Shown piece by piece: positions 35,425-45,518 of a stretch of 64,000 nt of DNA; the stretch's first letter is position 1; every line of letters starts with the position of its first letter. Source of the stretch: UBA946 sp031550725 (GTDB lineage Bacteria > Bacillota > Clostridia > Oscillospirales > Ruminococcaceae); NCBI GenBank assembly GCA_031550725.1, contig JAVBOH010000009.1, forward strand, positions 124,001 through 188,000. Reading direction: 5' to 3'. A program made the translations under genes and the position numbers. Under the pieces are notes generated by a model that saw nothing but the letters and a program-made list of their open reading frames with translations, searched no databases and had not been told where the DNA came from.

Positions 35425-36795
35425 TTAAACAGTATAATATAACAAATGAGTTCTAACAGCTGAAAGCATTTCCTTATAAAGTTCTGTTGCACTGTCTAAA
35501 TCGGAATTTACAAGTGGGTCATTTAAAAATGCATTAAATGCAATATCCAAGTCACGTTCAACAACTGATTTTATTATAGTAGACTGATTTAAAGTATGTC
35601 TAAGTGTAAGACCTAAAACTTCATCAGGCAGATTGCCAGCTGAAACAGGCTTAACAGAGTTTTTGCTGATTAATGCATTAGTTTCAACAATAGCATCAAT
35701 TGGTAAATTTCCAACCTGACCTTGATTTTTCAGGCAAACATTAGTGATAAGATTGCCATGTCCAAGCAAAGCCTTAATCTGCAATGCACAATCGGATAAT
35801 CCACTGCCAATCCGCAAGCTTTCCTCGCCACTCATAAGCGACTTAATCCTTGACATCCTGTCAAGCCTTACTTTTTTTATGTAATTAACAGTAGTTTGTG
35901 AAAATTTCCAGCTTTGAATAGTCTTTGGTGAGTTCAAATACCAAGGTGGGCAAAAATCTGCAGCCATTCTGTCTGAAACAGCAGGAATAAGACCATATCT
36001 CAAAAACAAATCGAATTTTATCTTATTGGCAGATGCCATTGGCGATGTTTTATATTCATTTGCTTTAAGTTCAAAACCAGTTTCATAATACTTTTCTGCA
36101 TACTTCCGAAAAATAGGGAAAAAATCTTCTCCGTTTAAGTTAAGCTCATCATACCAGCAAAAGCCTGCAATACCTTTAAGATTATACTTAAACTCACGGC
36201 GTCTGATGTTCTCAACACCATATTCACGTTCAGCAATACCGCATAGCAAATCAAGAGTCGGAAATAATTCATTGGTTGAACCAAACAGCTTTACTTCTGG
36301 AAAAACCTCATACATAATCTTCATGCAAACAGCCATCGGATTAGATATATTCATAACCCAAGCATCAGGACACTGCTTTTTAATAAGCTCAGTATATTTA
36401 ATATAAACAGGCAATGTCTTTAATGCCTTAATGACACCAGATGGTCCAGTATGTTCACCAGTTGACTGATAAATACCATAAGTTTCAGGCAGGCTTAATT
36501 CAGATACCATTTCTTCAATAGTACCCTGATTAAAAGCTAATATAACAATATCAGCATTATGCAAAGCCTCTTCTGGTGTATCAACAGCAAGATAAATTAT
36601 ATCGCTGCGGCAATTATTATTTTCACGGAATTTATTTCCGATTACTTCATTAGCAAGTGATAATTGCTTATCAATATCATATAAATTTATGGTTGCACAT
36701 ATTTCCTCATTAGCTAAATCAGAAAATAGTTTCCAACCAAAATTTACAGAACCCCCGCCTATGTAAGCTATATTAACACGCTTGTTGTTATTCAT
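35425..36795 (-). CDS. GH4-family NAD-dependent glycosidase, atypical
   Basis: 456 residues. The N-terminal Rossmann motif IAYIGGGSVNFG (9-20) and the GEHTGPSGVIKALKTLPV stretch (113-130) place it in glycoside hydrolase family 4, which uses NAD and a divalent metal for redox-assisted cleavage of alpha- or beta-glycosides. In the known subgroups the metal is held by a Cys (in the GxCH-type loop) and a His (in GINH). Here those loops read FGSTNE (171-176) and GIAGFCW (208-214), so both usual ligands are missing. It stands apart from the GH30 operon, with its own promoter and terminator. Confidence 0.82.
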   Translation of the reverse strand: MNNNKRVNIAYIGGGSVNFGWKLFSDLANEEICATINLYDIDKQLSLANEVIGNKFRENNNCRSDIIYLAVDTPEEALHNADIVILAFNQGTIEEMVSELSLPETYGIYQSTGEHTGPSGVIKALKTLPVYIKYTELIKKQCPDAWVMNISNPMAVCMKIMYEVFPEVKLFGSTNELFPTLDLLCGIAEREYGVENIRRREFKYNLKGIAGFCWYDELNLNGEDFFPIFRKYAEKYYETGFELKANEYKTSPMASANKIKFDLFLRYGLIPAVSDRMAADFCPPWYLNSPKTIQSWKFSQTTVNYIKKVRLDRMSRIKSLMSGEESLRIGSGLSDCALQIKALLGHGNLITNVCLKNQGQVGNLPIDAIVETNALISKNSVKPVSAGNLPDEVLGLTLRHTLNQSTIIKSVVERDLDIAFNAFLNDPLVNSDLDSATELYKEMLSAVRTHLLYYTV

Positions 36796-36953
36796 GAAGA
36801 AATTCCTTTCACTTCATTTTAATGACCATGCCTTAACTGCACAAAAGTACATAAAATATTAAGCATGAACATTGCGCTATGTTTATTGTTTTAAGTACAT
36901 CTTTAACGTTATATTAGTAATTTAAAATTACTCAAAAACATACATATATTAAT

Positions 36954-36982
36954 ATTATTGTACAAAAACATAATTTTGTCAA
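36954..36982 (-). promoter_or_regulatory. Promoter of the GH4 gene
   Basis: Minus-strand TTGACA (36977-36982), a 17-base spacer and AATAAT (36954-36959). It would give a leader of about 150 bases before the ATG at 36795, with no recognised riboswitch or operator in it. Confidence 0.75.
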
Positions 36983-37042
36983 GTGTTTTTTACATTTTTA
37001 TTCATTAAATATAATATTTTATGGGTTAAACTCCATATAACG

Positions 37043-37083
37043 ACAAAAACCGACTACATTCATTACGAACATAGTCGGTTTTA
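37043..37083 (-). terminator. Terminator of the glucan operon
   Basis: AAAACCGACTA and TAGTCGGTTTT pair around a 15-base loop, just past the GH30 stop. The stem itself supplies the T run. Confidence 0.85.
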
Positions 37084-37091
37084 AGATTAAT

Positions 37092-38423
37092 TTAGTATGT
37101 TATTGTAATAATGGAATGAGGTGCAATAACAAAATTTGCATATTCATCTGTATCCTCACCAAGACAAACAGGCATTTCTTTTTCCGAACGGTTTAGTATA
37201 ACCACAACACGCTCGCCATCAGTATTTAAAAAAGCTGTAACATCAAGTTTATCAGTATATCTTGAACATCCGATACGAACAGCACCATCTGTGATGTATC
37301 TGCTTAAATGTCCAATATAATAATATGACAAACGTTTTTCAAAGCCACCCTTATCATCACACATAATAGGCGCTTCACAGAAATTTCCTACATGGTTAGG
37401 TCCACCCTTGCTGTCAAGCAGCAAGTTCCAGTCAATCGAACCACTGATACCACTGCATAAATTACCAATAATATCATGCGCATACATTTCAGCCTTATAA
37501 ACATTGTTCGTGTCAGCGAAACGGCTGTATTCAACACACCCTTCAGTAAAATACAACTTCAAATGCGGATACATTTTATTTACATATTCCAAGGCTTCAA
37601 AATGGTCACCGGTATACCAGTGAAATGCAACACCACCTATATATTTCGCAGCCTTTTCATTGCTCATTGAAACTTTGACACGTCTGTAAATAACATCTTT
37701 ATTATGATCCCAAATAAGTATTTTTATATCTGAAAGTCCGGCTGCTTCAAGCTTAGGTCCAAGATACTCACCAACAAAAATGGCTTCATCTTCGGCAGTA
37801 TAAATACAGCTGTCCCAAGTTTGTGTTGCTTCAGGCTCATTTTGAACACTAACCATATCAATCTTAAATCCAAATTCCTTGTATTCGAGGATATATGTCA
37901 CCATACAGTCAGCCCACATATCATAGTATTCTGGTTTAAGCTTACCGCCATTGTTCATCTCACCGTTTGTTTTCATAAAGCTAGGTGGACTCCATGGTGA
38001 TAACAGCATAGTAATTGGCTTATCTGTGACACTTGACGCATCGTTCATAAGCGGAATAATATACTTTTTATCCCTATCCATATTAAATGTTGAAAGTGTT
38101 TTATCGTCAGGATTGTCGATACAAGTATAATTTCCAAGAGCAAAATCACAGCTGCCAATATGAGTTCTTCCAAGATTATATCTAAGTCCGCTTTCACCGA
38201 AATAACTTTCTATGAAATCCTTTTTAGAATCACTATTCAAATTTGAGTAGCAAAATCCTGAGCTTTCAGTAAATGCTCCGCCAAACCCTTCAAAAATATT
38301 ATACTTAACATCGGGATACAGACAAATCTTATGTATAAAATCAATGTCTGTATTAAATTTTAATTTTTCTTCTGCCCACAATTTTTGATTTGCATAATCA
38401 GTAACAATCATTTTACCTTTCAT
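37092..38423 (-). CDS. GH30-family beta-glycosidase, intracellular
   Basis: 443 residues. FEGFGGAFTESSG near residue 44 and LLSPWSPPSFMKTNG near 140 are typical of GH30. The acid/base Glu is E196 in VSVQNEPEA and the nucleophile is E294 in YFTEGCVE. A small beta domain ends the protein. There is no signal peptide, so it acts in the cytoplasm. GH30 covers beta-glucosidase, glucosylceramidase, beta-1,6-glucanase and xylanase activities. The last gene of an operon with two phosphorylases suggests hydrolysis of beta-glucan side-chains or short products. GGAGG precedes the ATG. Confidence 0.88.
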   Translation of the reverse strand: MKGKMIVTDYANQKLWAEEKLKFNTDIDFIHKICLYPDVKYNIFEGFGGAFTESSGFCYSNLNSDSKKDFIESYFGESGLRYNLGRTHIGSCDFALGNYTCIDNPDDKTLSTFNMDRDKKYIIPLMNDASSVTDKPITMLLSPWSPPSFMKTNGEMNNGGKLKPEYYDMWADCMVTYILEYKEFGFKIDMVSVQNEPEATQTWDSCIYTAEDEAIFVGEYLGPKLEAAGLSDIKILIWDHNKDVIYRRVKVSMSNEKAAKYIGGVAFHWYTGDHFEALEYVNKMYPHLKLYFTEGCVEYSRFADTNNVYKAEMYAHDIIGNLCSGISGSIDWNLLLDSKGGPNHVGNFCEAPIMCDDKGGFEKRLSYYYIGHLSRYITDGAVRIGCSRYTDKLDVTAFLNTDGERVVVILNRSEKEMPVCLGEDTDEYANFVIAPHSIITITY

Positions 38424-38436
38424 ATGAATACCTCCA

Positions 38437-41400
38437 TTAAATTATGTTTACAATTATTTCAATTGCCAACCCATCTCTTATTTTCAATGCGTGTTCAGTT
38501 GGAATAAACGTATCGCCAATTATTATTTTTTGTCCGTCAGCATATTTAATCATATATGAAGCAATTTTATATTTATCAGGTATTAGCTCATCAATATTGC
38601 CATATTTATATTTAACCATAGTTTTACCAAGAAACATTGCTTCAATAACACCATCATCAGCCATCAAATATTCAGGGATAAAAGGTTTTAATTCAAGAAT
38701 GAGATTATCATTAATAAGCTTAAATGGGTTTGAACCAAAGAACATTCTAAAGTTAATGTCGATAAGTTCTGCGGTACTTCCCGATAATCTCGCAACAAAT
38801 CCCCTGCCATGAAGTTTTTCATCTGGATTTACACTTGATACAATAAATGATGAATTTTCATATAAACTTCTGCCATAAACTGCTGGGTTAAGAAATGGAA
38901 CAGCAGCAGACTTATATGCTACCCTAAATTCATTATACATCCCATTCTTTAAAAGTTCAAGCAAATATTTATATTCCATATGCAGCCATACCGACTCATT
39001 TTCAAGCCAGCCACGTGTAAAGGCTCTCGCCCTGCCAACCTCGCTTGTGACTTCATCAAGATTGACATTCACTTTATACATCTTTAGCTGTTTGTCATAT
39101 AACTCACTGTTTGTCACCATTTCGTGCATAGCTAGTTTCTCGTCATATGGCAAATCAAGCTTCATGTATCTAACAGAACCCTCTAAGAACGCTGGCATAA
39201 CCTTTGCTGTAAATTCATGTATTGTATATCCATTTTGATCCTTTTCATAAACTGTTGGCTCAAAGTAAAAATATGTCGGACAAATTCCATTGCCAATCTT
39301 AACTGCTCTTGATATACCATCCTTTATTATAAAAATAAATGTCCTTAAAATTTCTGTTATTTTATCGGACGACATTGACCTTTTTGTTCCGTTCACACCA
39401 TATAATGTTTTTTGTCTGTATGTTTCCTTAACATTATTGATATTATCCCAAAGCATAAACGAGGTCTTTGTATTATCCTTTGCATAATAATATAAATCTT
39501 CAATAAGTCCTGCCATTTCGGTAAGCATATTTATATCAAACATGTATTCATTAACAGCTTTAACGGTAAATTCAAGCATACGAAGTAGTTCACAAGCATC
39601 CGCAACAGACGAGCCAAACAAAGCAGGGAGACCATTTAAAGCATCATACCAACCAGGTTTACCACCCTCCATTTCAAGTCCATAACCATATGGGTCAAGT
39701 GAAGCAAATTTAATGCCGCAAATCAAAATAAGCTTTTCAATTAAAGTACTCTTTATAACTTTACCATTACCAAAATCAGACATCATCCATTTATTTTTAC
39801 AATCTTTTTTTGTTGAATGGTCAAGATTATTATGCTGTCGCAGACCGTTTGCTGTAAGCATATATCTTTTAATTCGTGGGTTAACTAAAGCTTTTGTTTC
39901 ATACCACAAATAGCTTTCATCATCAAACAAAATATATTCTTTATTCTCTGGGTAAATCTCAAGATAGCTCTCAATCAAATCAAGATTATATGTAAAATGG
40001 TCAGTCCAATATCCTTCGCCAAATGATGCGTTCGCATCGCATTCACTTAATGCTATTACCATGGAAATAAAGTCATCAGCGGTAATTTTTTTGAATTCCC
40101 ATTTTGCACATTGCATTGCTAATCTACCAGGGGTAAAATCATTTTCAAAAAATTTTTGTGCATCTAGTCTGTTCTCAGGTATCAAACACTTTAATATGTC
40201 GTCAAGTTTATCAAAATTTATATGATATGTCATTTTCTCGATAACAAGAGGATTGTAACCATCACTTTGAATAAGATTATAGAACAAATGTATGTTTTCT
40301 GTTTTAACATCAGGCATAATTTTAATATCAGAACGCCTGTTCTGATTTATATCCCGATAGTTACCATTTCCCTGTGAATAAAATTCAGGCAGCATTTTAA
40401 AGAAATTATAATCTCTTTCAATATCGCCATGCTTGCGGGAATACAGATAAAATGGCATTTTCTTATCCTCATATTCAAAGAATACTGGAACGCCGCCTCT
40501 CAAAACATTATCAAGGTACGTTTGTTTCGTATACTCATCATAAAGCTCATTACCTGTTTTTATCATAATTGGCTTGCATAAATTCTGTACCAGATTAATA
40601 GCAGTTTCATACTTTTGTATAAACCAGTTATGAGTATAAATTTTGTTAGCAAACGAATGGTATATAGATTTATTTTCAGCAAAACCATAAACTTCATGAA
40701 AGTATAAAGCTTCATTTTGCACAAGCATACCTGACTGCGAGAAAAAACAGCATGGGAACTTATTTTTTATAACCTGATTTTCTTCTAATATCATATCTAT
40801 TGAATTCAACTCGAAATGAACAGCATTATCAAGTGACATGTCGTACTCAAAAATTAACTCAGGGTCACATATCGGCACTAACCTTTTGCTTTCCGAATTC
40901 ATTGCAAAGCCAAAGTTGCCAGCCACAATTTCGCTTACGTCAGTTGTATCAGCAATACTAGTTCTGACACGAAAATATGCAAAGCCATCCTCAAAATCTT
41001 CAGCCTGCATCCACGCCTTTGCAGTTTGTGTCATGTTTTTAAGTACTTCCATATCAACACCATGACAAACAACAGCAGGCATACCATCAAGAACTTCAAC
41101 CTCGATTGGTGTATCACTGACATTACGAACTTCAATACTTCTGCATAATGCGCCAACAGTTTCTTCCGGCAATATAAAATATTTTACTGTAACCAATATT
41201 TCATCGTCAGACCATGTAATAACAAGGTCATTCATACCGATATGCATACTTGTTTTACCATTATGAAATGCTTCTCTTGTAATACCATTGACCTTTATAA
41301 ATGTACGAAAACCTGTTCGTGAAACATTCTGATATGCTGTGTGAGCAGGTGAAAATTCCATAATAGCATGGTTTTTATCATCAACACCAAAGCTTGTAAC

Positions 41401-41526
41401 AGCTTGACCTCTATTGCAGTAATAACACCACGCAGGAATACCTTTTTCACCTGCTATGCCAGGCAAAAAGCTTGCGAACGTTTTTTCTTTAATATAATTT
41501 TTTATTTCATATCGTCTATAATTCAT
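38437..41526 (-). CDS. Beta-glucan phosphorylase, GH161-like
   Basis: 1029 residues, no signal peptide, cytoplasmic. The opening NRGQAVTSFGVDDKNHAIMEF and the SRTGFRTFIKVNG stretch are the beta-sandwich of clan GH-Q phosphorylases. The strongest mark is residues 386-400, GNGNYRDINQNRRSD, with the following LIQSDGYNPLVI, which I associate with GH161 beta-1,3-glucan phosphorylases. It should release glucose 1-phosphate from beta-1,3-oligoglucans. GH94 and GH149 are the alternatives; a family search would decide. It lies between a GH94 gene (20-base gap) and GH30 (13-base gap), so the operon is tight. Confidence 0.65.
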   Translation of the reverse strand: MNYRRYEIKNYIKEKTFASFLPGIAGEKGIPAWCYYCNRGQAVTSFGVDDKNHAIMEFSPAHTAYQNVSRTGFRTFIKVNGITREAFHNGKTSMHIGMNDLVITWSDDEILVTVKYFILPEETVGALCRSIEVRNVSDTPIEVEVLDGMPAVVCHGVDMEVLKNMTQTAKAWMQAEDFEDGFAYFRVRTSIADTTDVSEIVAGNFGFAMNSESKRLVPICDPELIFEYDMSLDNAVHFELNSIDMILEENQVIKNKFPCCFFSQSGMLVQNEALYFHEVYGFAENKSIYHSFANKIYTHNWFIQKYETAINLVQNLCKPIMIKTGNELYDEYTKQTYLDNVLRGGVPVFFEYEDKKMPFYLYSRKHGDIERDYNFFKMLPEFYSQGNGNYRDINQNRRSDIKIMPDVKTENIHLFYNLIQSDGYNPLVIEKMTYHINFDKLDDILKCLIPENRLDAQKFFENDFTPGRLAMQCAKWEFKKITADDFISMVIALSECDANASFGEGYWTDHFTYNLDLIESYLEIYPENKEYILFDDESYLWYETKALVNPRIKRYMLTANGLRQHNNLDHSTKKDCKNKWMMSDFGNGKVIKSTLIEKLILICGIKFASLDPYGYGLEMEGGKPGWYDALNGLPALFGSSVADACELLRMLEFTVKAVNEYMFDINMLTEMAGLIEDLYYYAKDNTKTSFMLWDNINNVKETYRQKTLYGVNGTKRSMSSDKITEILRTFIFIIKDGISRAVKIGNGICPTYFYFEPTVYEKDQNGYTIHEFTAKVMPAFLEGSVRYMKLDLPYDEKLAMHEMVTNSELYDKQLKMYKVNVNLDEVTSEVGRARAFTRGWLENESVWLHMEYKYLLELLKNGMYNEFRVAYKSAAVPFLNPAVYGRSLYENSSFIVSSVNPDEKLHGRGFVARLSGSTAELIDINFRMFFGSNPFKLINDNLILELKPFIPEYLMADDGVIEAMFLGKTMVKYKYGNIDELIPDKYKIASYMIKYADGQKIIIGDTFIPTEHALKIRDGLAIEIIVNII

Positions 41527-41546
41527 AAAAACAGTCCTTTCATGAT

Positions 41547-44246
41547 TTATTCAAGATACACCTTAATTGTTTGTATTTCTTGCGAACATAGGTTTTTAAA
41601 ATCATCTCTTGGTATTTTTATATATCCATTAACAGCTTCATATGTTTTATCATTCATTTCAGCATCGGATAAAATATAGCTGTCATACTCCTTATGTTTA
41701 GGGTTAAAGTATTCTACTGAAATCTGTTTTCCTGCAAAAGAACAAACTATCGATGCAGTTGCTTTTTCATCAAACATATCAGCTGAAATCTTAGGATAGA
41801 TTAACATATTGCCGTCATAATCACCTTTTATACCAAAAATTTGTGTCTGCACGGTAAGAATATACCAGCTTGCCGCACCAGTTAAGTAGGAATACATTCC
41901 TCTGCCACGGATATCGAAATATTCTGGAATAGCAGGATATATTTTACTAATTTCAAAATTATCGGCTTGCCTGAACAAAGTATCAAGCACCTTTTTTCCC
42001 TCAACAATGAAACCTCTGCTATAAAGCGCATATGCATACATAACAGCCATATGTGAGAACACTGCGCCATTTTCCTTATGTCCATATGCAAATCCGAACA
42101 TACGTCCCATATCAAGCTTAACTTCTTTAAAATCAGTATTAAGCGCATATCCACCTCTCGTCGGATGATATAAATACCAATCAGCCGCACGAACAATTTG
42201 CTCGATATGCTTTGATTCGGCTGTTCCTGAAAGAATTGTAAAGACCTGTCCTGTAAGCATCATTCTAATATCCTGATTAATACCTGAAACACCCTCAACC
42301 TTGTTCATGCTGTTATCATAATAGCTGTTAAACCATTTTAAATCAGCACCATCGGAAATCCATTCTGTTTCTCTGATATGCTTTTTTATATAATTGGACA
42401 TTTGTTCGAACGTAGCTTTTAGTTTACTGGTTTGAACTTTTACACTGTTTCCGCTTAATGTGATAACTGACTCACAATAATTATCAAGCATCTCACGCAT
42501 TTTCAACACATCGCCATATTGTTCATTCGGATAATCTAAAAGCTGCAGTATTTCTTCAGTAAGATAGACCTCTGTAATTTTCTTATTCTCAAGTTCTGAT
42601 ATCAGTTTATAAAGTGTATCAAAATTTCCAGCATATGCTGCTGTAAAAGCAACACTTTCACCATTTTCTGATGCCATATCAAGACCATCATTCCAATCAG
42701 CACCACGAAGTCTGAAATGCCCATGCATACCAACATCAAAAAATGCTGTTATGTTCTGAATAAGTATATGTTCTAAAACAGTACCCATATATTCCTGTTT
42801 TAAGTTTGTGTCACTTCCTAATCCATTGATTATTTTATCACCCCTATGAACTTGCTTATCCTTGAAATAATATTGCTTTTCTAATAAAAAATCAATATCG
42901 CCGCTTTGTTCGATATATAAATTTACAGTTAAGAGCGGCCAGAAACCATGGTCCATCCAAACACGAGTTATATTATTTCTGTCAGCTAAGAACTCACCAT
43001 CATTATTTCCTATAATTGTAGCATTGCTTCCATCTGTCCGAACACCGCCAAAATGACTTAATAATTTTCCTCTGACATTCTGTGGCTCAATAAGTATAAG
43101 TGCTAACGAATCCTGCCATAAATCACGCCATCCTCTGCCGCCTTTGCCATAATCATGGTGCGGCAAAAAGCTGCAGCCATATATTCTTCGCAAAACAGGC
43201 TGAATTGTAACCCATTTAAACCACGAATCAAATGATTTATTTGCTGTACTAATCGATGTCTGACGTTTTTTCTGCCAGAAATCACAAGTCATCAAAAAAT
43301 ATTCCTCAATACTTTTTTCGGTCATATAGTGCATAAGCTTTGAGTTAATACCCATTGCAATTTGAAATGACTTGGATTCATTTGGAGCAAGTGTGCAGTC
43401 AGCAAAACGAATTGCTGCAGTCATTTCATATCCTGAAACAATATCACCAACGTGAAGTAGTTTGGTATTATTATTTATAATCGAATCGGGATAATCATAA
43501 CTTCCACCCTCGCCGATAAAATCGGCAGTAATAGGAATAAATCCAATTGGTGCTTCACCCTCACCTGCTGAACCTGAAACATAATAAGTATCCTCACCCT
43601 TGCGGTGTCCTCGCTCATCAAAAGTAAGTGTAGGTGTAATTTTCATACCATATCGAGTTAGTGACGCCTTATTCAAAAGGCTTGTAACGTGCCTGTGGTC
43701 ACGAATATTATCAGCGGAACGGCAATATAACGGTATTGCTGCTGTCGGTGTAAAAGTAATGTCCTTATTACTGATATTCTTAATAACAACCTGCATAATT
43801 TCAACTTTATCTTCATTTGCAGGTACAAATGATAATATTTCTGATGAAATACCAAGCTCTTTATTTTCTCTTATAATCTTATGCCATAGAAGTCCGCCAA
43901 ACATAGTTACGCTTTCTCTTTTTGTGGTCAGCTTTATAGATTTTTGATATGCACTATTTCCTGTTGCACTCCATGGAGTTCCTTCACTCCATACAGCATC
44001 AGTCATAGAATTCTTATGTATTCTGCACCAGAAATTTCGCATAGCATTGCTTTCATGCAGAGTTTCATTTGATGCAGGAGCAAGTAAAAATGTATTCTGG
44101 CTGCTCTTGCAGTCACCACTTAAATTAGGTGTGATACTGCTCATCATTCCAGCCTCATTAACAAGCGGGAAATACAAGTTACTTACCATATCAGCATTTG
44201 TAACCATAAAATCGCCGTTTTCATTTATATATTTCAATGTTTTCAT
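41547..44246 (-). CDS. GH94 disaccharide phosphorylase, laminaribiose-type candidate
   Basis: 899 residues. The N-terminal beta-sandwich (from YFPLVNEAGMMSS), the helical linker HDYGKGGRGWRDLWQDSLAL (364-383), and the (alpha/alpha)6 catalytic core with the general acid D520 in RGADWNDGLDMA are typical of GH94. Length near 900 matches laminaribiose phosphorylases rather than cellobiose (about 800) or 1,2-beta-oligoglucan (about 1100) enzymes, but this is inference. First gene of the GH94-GH161-GH30 operon; together they would convert imported beta-1,3-oligosaccharides to glucose 1-phosphate and glucose with ATP saving. Confidence 0.8.
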   Translation of the reverse strand: MKTLKYINENGDFMVTNADMVSNLYFPLVNEAGMMSSITPNLSGDCKSSQNTFLLAPASNETLHESNAMRNFWCRIHKNSMTDAVWSEGTPWSATGNSAYQKSIKLTTKRESVTMFGGLLWHKIIRENKELGISSEILSFVPANEDKVEIMQVVIKNISNKDITFTPTAAIPLYCRSADNIRDHRHVTSLLNKASLTRYGMKITPTLTFDERGHRKGEDTYYVSGSAGEGEAPIGFIPITADFIGEGGSYDYPDSIINNNTKLLHVGDIVSGYEMTAAIRFADCTLAPNESKSFQIAMGINSKLMHYMTEKSIEEYFLMTCDFWQKKRQTSISTANKSFDSWFKWVTIQPVLRRIYGCSFLPHHDYGKGGRGWRDLWQDSLALILIEPQNVRGKLLSHFGGVRTDGSNATIIGNNDGEFLADRNNITRVWMDHGFWPLLTVNLYIEQSGDIDFLLEKQYYFKDKQVHRGDKIINGLGSDTNLKQEYMGTVLEHILIQNITAFFDVGMHGHFRLRGADWNDGLDMASENGESVAFTAAYAGNFDTLYKLISELENKKITEVYLTEEILQLLDYPNEQYGDVLKMREMLDNYCESVITLSGNSVKVQTSKLKATFEQMSNYIKKHIRETEWISDGADLKWFNSYYDNSMNKVEGVSGINQDIRMMLTGQVFTILSGTAESKHIEQIVRAADWYLYHPTRGGYALNTDFKEVKLDMGRMFGFAYGHKENGAVFSHMAVMYAYALYSRGFIVEGKKVLDTLFRQADNFEISKIYPAIPEYFDIRGRGMYSYLTGAASWYILTVQTQIFGIKGDYDGNMLIYPKISADMFDEKATASIVCSFAGKQISVEYFNPKHKEYDSYILSDAEMNDKTYEAVNGYIKIPRDDFKNLCSQEIQTIKVYLE

Positions 44247-44279
44247 AAAATGCCTCCATTCATAGTTTTATCTAATTTA

Positions 44280-44308
44280 ATTATATCACTTATACATTTA
44301 TCTTAAAA
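44280..44308 (-). promoter_or_regulatory. Weak promoter of the glucan operon
   Basis: TATAAT (44280-44285 on the minus strand) has only TTTTAA at the -35 distance of 17 bases, about 34 bases before the GH94 start codon. The poor -35 suggests dependence on an activator, which is not found in the window. Confidence 0.45.
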
Positions 44309-44356
44309 CCGATATATTTTTTTGAGGTGTCAATTTTTTATCACAAAGAAAAAGTC

Positions 44357-44419
44357 ATATGAGAAAAATCTCATATGACAAAAAAAGCGGGTGAACTGAT
44401 TAGTGTCAGTTCACCCAAA
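44357..44419 (-). terminator. Two tandem terminators after the PdaA-like gene
   Basis: On the minus strand, first GGGTGAACTG/CAGTTCACCC followed by TTTTTTT, then GTCATATGAGA/TCTCATATGAC followed by TTTTTC. They insulate the glucan operon from the deacetylase gene. Between 44420 and 44539 there is a GCACGA/TCGTGC hairpin but no supported gene. Confidence 0.9.
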
Positions 44420-44539
44420 ATAAAAAGAAACAAGGAGGCACGACAATCTCGTGCACAAAAGTCTACTATCTGCATTAGTAAACTATGAAAAATCATAACT
44501 TAGGAAATTTGCATATCATAAGTTGTGAAATTAACCAAA

Positions 44540-45313
44540 TTAAACAGTTGGGATAGTAAGTGTAAATCCATTTGAAACCATATCATCAATAACTTTAGGA
44601 AGTATCTCGCAGTTCGTTGATGAAACACTATGCAAAAGGAATATACCGCCTCCATGTGCCGCACCTGAAACACGTTCAAATGACGATACAGGGTCGGGTT
44701 GATTATTAACATCCCAGTCAGGATAGGCAAAACTCCAAACTAAAGTTTTGTATCCAAGGCTTTGACAAACAGCAAGTGCCTGTTCAGAAAATTCCCCACA
44801 AGGAGGACGGAAATAAGTCATCTCATAATTATATTCAGATTTTACATAATCATGTAAAGATTGAATTTCATTTTTTGCATTTTCTACACTTAATTTTGGA
44901 AGTGATGCATGGTCCATACCATGATTTCCGATTATATGTCCCTCGTCAATCATACGCTGTACAAGCTCATGATTTCTTCTTGCATAGTCACCAGTCAAAA
45001 AGAACACAGCCTTAACGCCTTTTTCCTTTAATGTATCAAGTATCGGTGCAGTATATCCATTTTCATACCCCTGATCGAAAGTGAGATAAATCTCTTTATC
45101 AGAATCAAGCATAGCATATGCATCATATTGACTGTACTCATCATTAAAAAGACAGGCACCAAGCGGACGATTATTCTCGTCACATTCCCTGCCCTGACCA
45201 TAACCACGGCATTCAGTGCAAAGTGATGAAAAATCAACAGTACTATTAACCGTTACAGGACTGCCAACCAAAGACATAGCAGTCATCGCCGATAAAATAT
45301 GATTAAAAGCCAT
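44540..45313 (-). CDS. PdaA-like delta-lactam de-N-acetylase
   Basis: 257 residues from the ATG at 45313, with GGAGGG 7 bases before it. The PdaA hallmark YLTFDQGYENGYTAPIL is seen; the second Asp of the common TFDDG motif is Gln here and Asn in Bacillus PdaA. Zinc histidines are in GNHGMDHASLP and the PPCG segment follows. In Bacillus, PdaA prepares muramic-delta-lactam in spore cortex, so this hints at sporulation genes. The start has a weak hydrophobic segment (residues 2-17) that may be a signal or anchor; the CTEC pair near residue 32 may form a disulfide. Confidence 0.85.
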   Translation of the reverse strand: MAFNHILSAMTAMSLVGSPVTVNSTVDFSSLCTECRGYGQGRECDENNRPLGACLFNDEYSQYDAYAMLDSDKEIYLTFDQGYENGYTAPILDTLKEKGVKAVFFLTGDYARRNHELVQRMIDEGHIIGNHGMDHASLPKLSVENAKNEIQSLHDYVKSEYNYEMTYFRPPCGEFSEQALAVCQSLGYKTLVWSFAYPDWDVNNQPDPVSSFERVSGAAHGGGIFLLHSVSSTNCEILPKVIDDMVSNGFTLTIPTV

Positions 45314-45518
45314 CAGCAAACCCTCCTTATATTATATGTTGCAAATTAATTTTGAACACAAGGATATTGTTTGCGATAATGTTTTTATTATCATAAGTAT
45401 ATTATACCATATTTTAAGGAAAATAAAACTACACAATGGTTACAATTTGATATCAATTTAAAATCAAAATAGTGTGCTATGTATTTACACAACACACTAT
45501 ATATAGTAATTTAAGAAA

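Noticed and set aside
44437..44500. Short plus-strand frame starting GTG after AAGGAGG
   Set aside because: Only about 15 codons, 12-base spacing, and the region forms a small hairpin; not supported as a gene.
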